Assembly: GCF_902804485.1 (NCBI RefSeq)
Contig: NZ_CADCST010000064.1
Span: 1-64,000, forward strand
Reading direction: 5' to 3'
Source of the DNA: Flavobacterium collinsii
GTDB lineage: Bacteria > Bacteroidota > Bacteroidia > Flavobacteriales > Flavobacteriaceae
Length of the DNA stretch: 64,000 nucleotides
Under the pieces are notes generated by a model. That model made no database searches. It saw nothing but the letters and a program-made list of their open reading frames with translations, and was not told the DNA's origin. Position 1 is the stretch's first letter. Each line of letters opens with the position of its first letter. Of this stretch, positions 59,700 through 64,000 are shown piece by piece. The position numbers and the translations under genes are program-made.

Positions 59700-59744
59700 A
59701 ATTAGATAATTAGACAATGTATATAATTGTCCAATTATCTAATT
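59700..59744. repeat. 19-bp hairpin between mrp and nifU-like genes
   Basis: AATTAGATAATTAGACAAT pairs with ATTGTCCAATTATCTAATT (18 of 19), loop GTATATA. No T-run, so it may be an mRNA processing or stabilising hairpin rather than a terminator. Confidence 0.8.
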
Positions 59745-59769
59745 GACAAATTTTCTAATTGATAAAATT

Positions 59770-60009
59770 ATGACAACAGAAGAATTAACAAGCAACGTAT
59801 TATTGGCTCTTGACGAGATCAGACCTTTTTTAAATTCTGACGGAGGAGACATTACGCTTATTTCGATAGACGATGACAAACACGTTAAGGTTCGTCTTGA
59901 AGGAGCATGCATCAGCTGCAGTGTAAATCAAATGACGCTAAAAGCGGGAGTTGAGACAACTATAAAGAAATATGCACCACAAATAGAAACTGTGGTTAAT
60001 ATAATGTAA
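59770..60009 (+). CDS. NifU C-terminal domain protein
   Basis: A 79-residue iron-sulphur scaffold-like domain. It reads MTTEELTSNVLLALDEIRPF then LNSDGGDITLIS, with the cluster ligands C47 and C50 in GACISC and MTLKAGVE following. Such NifU/NfuA C-domains hold and transfer a 4Fe-4S cluster. An in-frame TTG-type start at 59743 lies in the hairpin region; ATG 59770 is chosen. It follows mrp by 89 bases and fits with it as a cluster-assembly pair. Confidence 0.93.
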   Translation: MTTEELTSNVLLALDEIRPFLNSDGGDITLISIDDDKHVKVRLEGACISCSVNQMTLKAGVETTIKKYAPQIETVVNIM

Positions 60010-60226
60010 TAAAAAACATAATTTTTCTCAGCATTTCGATTTTATCGATTTAACAAGAATAATAGCGCTTTGTATGGTTTGATTTGTAATTTCACAAAAA
60101 AACAATATTAATTAAGCGAGTTATTGCGTATTTAGCAAAAAATAATACAAATATTTAAGAGTTTTAGTTAAGGAATTGTGACATATTTATCTAAATTTGT
60201 GACATAACCCTTAAATCTTAAATTTT

Positions 60227-60709
60227 ATGAAGAAGTATTACGCTCTTTTTTTATTATTATTTTGTGTTTCTGTAAACTATGCGCAACAAACCACTCAGAC
60301 GCTAGTTGTTGATAAAGCCTGGCTAAATGAATCTGAAGAATGGTCAGATTTTAAGTACGCTGGTCAGATTGTATTTTCGACTAACGCAAATGACGAAGAA
60401 GGAAGTCTTAGAATAGGAAACTATGATTTTCTGTTTGACATCTGTGGCGGAAAAGCAAAATTTGCCAACAAAGCCACCTATAGTGTTGCACAATTTTCGC
60501 ACCCAAGAAAAGTATCTGTTACAACAGACAAACAAGGAGTGATGAATTCAACGTATGAAGGTACTTTAGTCTTTCAATCTGATAAAGATTATTATTCCGT
60601 AATTGCTATAGTTACAATATTGGAGAAAAACGGAAATATCCTTGGTGTAAAAATGCACCTTAAAGAAGGCAATAAAAAAGAATACGCATTTAGTATCAAA
60701 AACAGTTAA
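60227..60709 (+). CDS. Exported hypothetical protein
   Basis: A 160-residue protein with a signal peptide (MKKYYALFLLLFCVSVNYAQ) and a mature part that looks beta-rich: QIVFSTNANDEEGSLRIGNY, ATYSVAQFSHPRKVSV, TYEGTLVFQSDKDYYSVIAI and GVKMHLKEGNKKEYAFS. No known domain is recognised. It lies between the NifU-like and ferredoxin genes but has its own 217-base leader, so it may be independent. Periplasmic or secreted by appearance. Confidence 0.75.
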   Translation: MKKYYALFLLLFCVSVNYAQQTTQTLVVDKAWLNESEEWSDFKYAGQIVFSTNANDEEGSLRIGNYDFLFDICGGKAKFANKATYSVAQFSHPRKVSVTTDKQGVMNSTYEGTLVFQSDKDYYSVIAIVTILEKNGNILGVKMHLKEGNKKEYAFSIKNS

Positions 60710-60768
60710 TATAATTAAGGATTTTTTCACGTTATAAAATCCGAATCAGTAAAATTCCACTAATTAAA

Positions 60769-61086
60769 ATGGATGTATTAATAAAGATTAAAGATCGAGA
60801 AGGAGTTATACACGAGTTACAAGCTCCAACTGATATGGCAATGAATATAATGGAGTTGTGCAAAGCATACGAGCTTCCTGTTGAAGGAACCTGTGGCGGA
60901 ATGGCCATGTGTGCTTCCTGCCAATGTTATGTTTTAAATGATGTTGCGTTACCAGAAATGGGAGATGAAGAAGAAGCCATGCTGTCGGAAGCATTTTATG
61001 TTAAATCAAATAGCCGCTTAGGTTGTCAGATTCCAATTACTACTGAATTAGAAGGTCTGGAATTAGAACTAGCCCCGGAATATTAA
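60769..61086 (+). CDS. 2Fe-2S ferredoxin (adrenodoxin-like)
   Basis: A 105-residue electron carrier. The cluster ligands are C42, C48, C51 and C86 (VEGTCGGMAMCASCQCYVL, then RLGCQIPI), the Cx5Cx2C...C pattern of adrenodoxin/ISC-type ferredoxins. The acidic stretch PEMGDEEEAML is the usual partner-binding surface. With mrp and the NifU-like gene nearby, a role in cluster assembly or oxidoreductase support is plausible. It ends at a strong terminator. Confidence 0.94.
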   Translation: MDVLIKIKDREGVIHELQAPTDMAMNIMELCKAYELPVEGTCGGMAMCASCQCYVLNDVALPEMGDEEEAMLSEAFYVKSNSRLGCQIPITTELEGLELELAPEY

Positions 61087-61091
61087 AACAC

Positions 61092-61125
61092 AAAAAAAGC
61101 GAGAATTAAAATTCTCGCTTTTTTT
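61092..61125 (+). terminator. Terminator after ferredoxin
   Basis: AAGCGAGAAT, loop TAAA, ATTCTCGCTTTTTTT; the A-run on the other side makes it usable from both strands. Confidence 0.93.
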
Positions 61126-61154
61126 ATGAGTTGTAATGCTGTATCAATTAAAGA

Positions 61155-61658
61155 TTATGCTTGTAACTCGCCCGGATCAAAAGGTTCAAATTCTCTTTCC
61201 GAAAATGCTTCTGTTAGAATTCCTGACGAACACAGCCAGGTTATAGCTTCTTCAAGTGTATTTCCTGCTTTGTAGATCAGTTCGCTATGCCTTGGCAAAA
61301 TAAAATATTCATTCTTAAAAAGAATAATTTCATCGCCATCATAAGTATCCCCTATTCTAACAGCATTCAAAACTTCTTCTTTGGTGAGCACCTCTTTTCC
61401 TTCGTCCCAGAACCAATACTCTGCTATACGGCTTCTCCATTCTTCCAAGGTTAGTATTATCGTTTCGGGAAGATAGATCCGCACGTAAGTCCCACCAAGT
61501 ATTCCACTCCCAAATTCTGAAACATATGCTTTGTAATCTTCATCAAAAGCAATATTTAAGGTTTTCTCACAAGCCAGAATCTCTTCTTCATCGGCCACGA
61601 ACAAATCGGTCTTATTAGTCTTGTAATTGGGTATTATTTTATAATTATTGAAGTTCAT
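61155..61658 (-). CDS. SMI1/KNR4 (SUKH) family protein
   Basis: A 167-residue SUKH-superfamily protein: VADEEEILACEKTLNIAFDE then YKAYVSEFGSGILGGTYVRI (the family WxxFG-like turn), IRIGDTYDGDEIILFKNEYF-like strand, and EEAITWLCSSGI near the end. SUKH proteins act as immunity proteins against polymorphic toxins in many bacteria. It ends a leftward run of four other small genes of the same character. No toxin is in the window. Cytoplasmic by appearance. Confidence 0.85.
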   Translation of the reverse strand: MNFNNYKIIPNYKTNKTDLFVADEEEILACEKTLNIAFDEDYKAYVSEFGSGILGGTYVRIYLPETIILTLEEWRSRIAEYWFWDEGKEVLTKEEVLNAVRIGDTYDGDEIILFKNEYFILPRHSELIYKAGNTLEEAITWLCSSGILTEAFSEREFEPFDPGELQA

Positions 61659-61706
61659 CCCTTTTTGTTTTTCTACTAGCTAAAATAATACTTTTTACTT
61701 CGAAAT

Positions 61707-62244
61707 TTAACTATTCTTAAATTGAAATTTCACTCTTTCCAACCTCTCCTGTGCAAGCTGCAAATCATCGTCATGATCCATACATAATAAAAGAAACGAA
61801 TCACTCTTCGGTATGCTTTTAAAAACATCTGAGTTTTCAAACTCAAGTAAACATTCGCAAAATAACTCCATTAAACTCTCTTTAAATTGATTCCAATACT
61901 TATAATCATCATCAGGAAAATTATTGAATATCTGATTCAATTGCTCTTCAGACAGTACATTTATCGTTTCAAAACACTGATACTCCCAATCCCCTGTATT
62001 ATATTTTATATCATTTATTCCTTCATCAGAATTATACTTTTCGGAAAAACTTCCGTTTTGGTAATGATGCAGGGTTTCCTCGAAATCTGACAATGTGTTA
62101 AAACACAAACTCAGCTCTGCATACTCTGCATTACAATCATAAGCAAAAGCATAGAACTCAAGTGCAGGATTCTCTCTTAAAAATGCCTTTACTCCCTGAA
62201 TTGTAAAATCAATTATCTGTTTTTTTTATTTTCAGTTTATCCAT
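61707..62244 (-). pseudogene. DUF4303-type immunity-like gene, frameshifted at A8
   Basis: The frame from about 62219 to 61707 reads IIDFTIQGVKAFLRENPALE then FYAFAYDCNAEYAELSLCFN and continues to KVKFQFKNS-like end, the start of a DUF4303 domain, but it has no usable start. ATG 62244 opens MDKLKIKK in another frame and runs to a stop after the A8 tract (62220-62227). Removing one A joins them into a protein of about 178 residues. It may be a real frameshift, slippage-based phase control, or a base-calling error. An internal TTG near 62108 would give a truncated 133-residue form. Confidence 0.7.
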
Positions 62245-62301
62245 AGAAATAAAATTTCAAATCATATACAATCAACAGCACCCATTCCTTAATTTAACAT
62301 T

Positions 62302-62658
62302 TTACCAATCTCTAGTTGCTATTAGCTCTTCTGTGTCAGCATCTTTAAAGCCATATGAAAATGCAATAAATTCAAAATCTCTACCTATACAATCTCTTGC
62401 AACAGTTTCTATTTCACTGTCATTTTCATCGAAATCTTCCTGTAAATCATTGAATTTATCTGTTGCAGAATGTGTCAGTTTGTACAACCCTCCTAAGTCT
62501 TTTGGATTTTCTTCTTCAATCTGAAAACATAAGTCAATTAAAATTCTTTTACCTTTATCAACACATTTTTCAGGGAAGTATCTATCCTGATACATTTCGC
62601 TCAAGAATGAATAATTCTGCATCGTTTCGTTATTTAAACTTTTCTCGTCTTTTGCCAT
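62302..62658 (-). CDS. DUF5713 family protein
   Basis: A 118-residue protein recognised as DUF5713 by YSFLSEMYQDRYFPEKCVDK then GKRILIDLCFQIEE, GLYKLTHSATDKFNDLQEDF, EIETVARDCIGRDFEFIAFS and the terminal EELIATRDW. The family is uncharacterised but is often found among toxin-immunity clusters. It is highly acidic. Same strand as its neighbours, so likely the same transcript. Role as an immunity protein is inference from context. Confidence 0.85.
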   Translation of the reverse strand: MAKDEKSLNNETMQNYSFLSEMYQDRYFPEKCVDKGKRILIDLCFQIEEENPKDLGGLYKLTHSATDKFNDLQEDFDENDSEIETVARDCIGRDFEFIAFSYGFKDADTEELIATRDW

Positions 62659-62755
62659 CTTTTACTTAATTATTTATTATTAAAACTCCTTCCCACTATT
62701 ATAGCTAAAATTTCTATATCCATATCCACAGAATCAGCGTTCATTATCATCTTTT

Positions 62756-63220
62756 TTAATACTTTTCCCATTGTTCAAAACGTGAATCTATAATTGGTTT
62801 TAATGAATTATAATTCTCCCAAGTGTTTTCAACATGATAAAAAGATTCATATTCAAACCCTTTTTTTTCTGCTTCCTTATCAAAATGTTTTGCATAATCG
62901 TCACAGTATGCTCCAAATTTTTTCGCAAAATTCGATTCATCTTCATAATAAGCTTTAGCAAATGCATTTCCTATATCATTAAGATCATACTGGGTAAATT
63001 TTTCGTCACAATTGCTAATCAGAAATTCAGCTCCTGTCAATTCTCTATTTTTCACAGCATCAATTTCCTCTTCTGAACCTTCCAAATGCTCCTCAGACAA
63101 GAGATCATGGTCTATGCACCATGTTAAAAACATACCTATATGAGTTGAAGCGTTTTCATCAGGTAATCCATCCGGGTAATCACCTCCATAATGCCAGGAG
63201 GCATCATCATACTTTGCCAT
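62756..63220 (-). CDS. DUF7832-like protein
   Basis: A 154-residue acidic protein: MAKYDDASWHYGGDYPDGLP then AGTHIGMFLTWCI-like (ASTHIGMFLTWCIDHDLLSE), AEFLISNCDEKFTQYDLNDI, FAKAYYEDESNFAKKFGAYC and a C-terminal helix. It resembles the DUF7832 family (DDASWHxGGDFP start), of unknown function and frequent in immunity arrays. No signal or membrane segment. Fourth gene of the leftward cluster counted from the left. Confidence 0.78.
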   Translation of the reverse strand: MAKYDDASWHYGGDYPDGLPDENASTHIGMFLTWCIDHDLLSEEHLEGSEEEIDAVKNRELTGAEFLISNCDEKFTQYDLNDIGNAFAKAYYEDESNFAKKFGAYCDDYAKHFDKEAEKKGFEYESFYHVENTWENYNSLKPIIDSRFEQWEKY

Positions 63221-63363
63221 ACTTTGTTATTTTATAAATTTATGAATTACAAACCTAATTATAAAAAATAAATTCAATCACTCAAATAAGCCATAAGACT
63301 ATTACAATAAGACTTTTAACACAATACAAGAAAAACGCAACTACATTACTTTAATGACATTAT

Positions 63364-64000
63364 TCAGTAGAATTGCTTTACGGTTTCAATTTCTCCTGTT
63401 TCTGTATCTACAAATAAATACACACTTCCATCATCATGAAAGTGATTACAATTTTTAATATCAAATTGACCTAGAAAAAATAAAGGTTTGTCATTTTTAA
63501 TTATCCAATCGGGACTTTGTATCCATTTTGGTGGTTTACTTTGAAACTTAAAAAGGCTAGCAAAATTATTTTTAATTTTCTCTTTCTGTTCTTTTTTGGT
63601 TAAACTTTTATCTTGTGGCAAAATATACTTTTCAATAAAAGAAGAACAAGCATCAATGTATTTGGGTTCAGAAACCGAAATTAAATCAAATTCATCCGAA
63701 TATCCTTTAAACTCCGAAAATGTAATATTCTTTCTCTCTAAAAACAGCTGTACAAAACCATGAGCATTCAGCCTTCCTGCATAGTTATTGTAATTAATCT
63801 CAGCTAAATAAAGAAACGGAGTTGTGTTCTTAATATACGTGTTTTGCCAGTTCAAACCTGAACCTAAAAGAACTTCTTCTAATTTTTTGTTGGTATAAAT
63901 CTGGCTTTCAAAATCCCTAACTCCAAGAGTCCCTTCTGCGAAATCTCTTAAAATTTTTATTCCTTCATTTTCATCACATCTCATATCCATTTCAATCTCA
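63364..64000 (-). CDS. Immunity-like hypothetical protein (may extend past window)
   Basis: ATG 63990 gives 208 residues; the frame stays open to base 64000, so the true start could lie outside. Visible segments are LGSGLNWQNTYIKNTTPFLY, AGRLNAHGFVQLFLERKNIT and a C-terminal block KPPKWIQSPDWIIKNDKPLF, FLGQFDIKN, then DGSVYLFVDTETGEIETVKQ. The last block resembles the ends of DUF1963/immunity-type proteins that read WP...PL-F-GQ...G-YVF. Function is unassigned; cluster context favours an immunity role. No membrane segment. Confidence 0.6.
   Translation of the reverse strand, partial: EIEMDMRCDENEGIKILRDFAEGTLGVRDFESQIYTNKKLEEVLLGSGLNWQNTYIKNTTPFLYLAEINYNNYAGRLNAHGFVQLFLERKNITFSEFKGYSDEFDLISVSEPKYIDACSSFIEKYILPQDKSLTKKEQKEKIKNNFASLFKFQSKPPKWIQSPDWIIKNDKPLFFLGQFDIKNCNHFHDDGSVYLFVDTETGEIETVKQFY

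Overview
The window looks like a chromosomal segment of a Flavobacterium-type member of the Bacteroidota. It is AT-rich, has no Shine-Dalgarno-like leaders, and carries promoters of the Bacteroidota form (TTG, about 19 bases, TAnnTTTG) before tRNA and housekeeping genes. The gene families also fit: a TonB receptor with a carboxypeptidase-like N-terminal domain, DUF4407, DUF4260, BlaI with M56-TonB, GxxExxY, and double-glycine small peptides. Identification rests on gene content and promoter style only; no rRNA is present.

Layout. 0-8 kb: end of a WG-repeat protein, ruvC, hemW, a GxxExxY nuclease-like gene bracketed by inverted repeats, a cyclase-family hydrolase, a compact GNAT/DUF4260/MmcQ cluster, a PH-SHOCT protein and a DUF4407 membrane protein. 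8-21 kb: a TonB receptor paired with a beta-propeller phytase, pckA, DUF423, a saccharopine-dehydrogenase-like enzyme, a YwqK-like lipoprotein / BlaI / M56-TonB sensor module with visible BlaI-type operators, a repeat-rich stretch, and an M20 dipeptidase. 21-30 kb: tRNA-Leu, two small accessory genes, an EmrAB-TolC type efflux operon with an AraC regulator, and two tRNA-Asp copies that flank an orphan double-glycine peptide. 30-41 kb: DUF58, M1 aminopeptidase, thioredoxin, an AsmA-like protein, a compact type II restriction-modification island (XRE controller, C5-methyltransferase, probable endonuclease, Vsr), an HPF-like ribosome factor and a Rossmann protein. 41-53 kb: an exported WrbA-RidA fusion, a lipoprotein with three His/Cys repeats, amt, trmB, lysE, an alkyltransferase-like gene, and a histidine kinase / NtrC-family regulator facing an ABC efflux operon. 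53-64 kb: the rest of that operon, an L,D-transpeptidase, Mrp-NifU-ferredoxin iron-sulphur genes, and a leftward cluster of five immunity-type genes (SUKH, DUF4303, DUF5713, DUF7832-like, unknown) running off the right edge.

How the genes work together. The regulator at 50194-51540 faces an adaptor gene with a near-consensus sigma-54 -24/-12 element and two 16-bp palindromes 22 bp apart upstream, so the kinase, regulator and efflux genes appear to form one stress-response unit. The BlaI-type palindromes sit on a TAnnTTTG box before the YwqK-like lipoprotein gene, which suggests a small repressor/sensor regulon. The receptor-phytase pair suggests scavenging of phosphate from phytate.

Intergenic DNA is unusually rich in dispersed repeats of several families. 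The most suggestive observation is that the GxxExxY gene, predicted to be a PD-(D/E)xK nuclease, is flanked by inverted copies of the commonest family. Two genes (near 21.5 kb and 62.2 kb) are interrupted by one-base shifts in homopolymers. Most functional calls rest on family recognition by eye; no database search was run.
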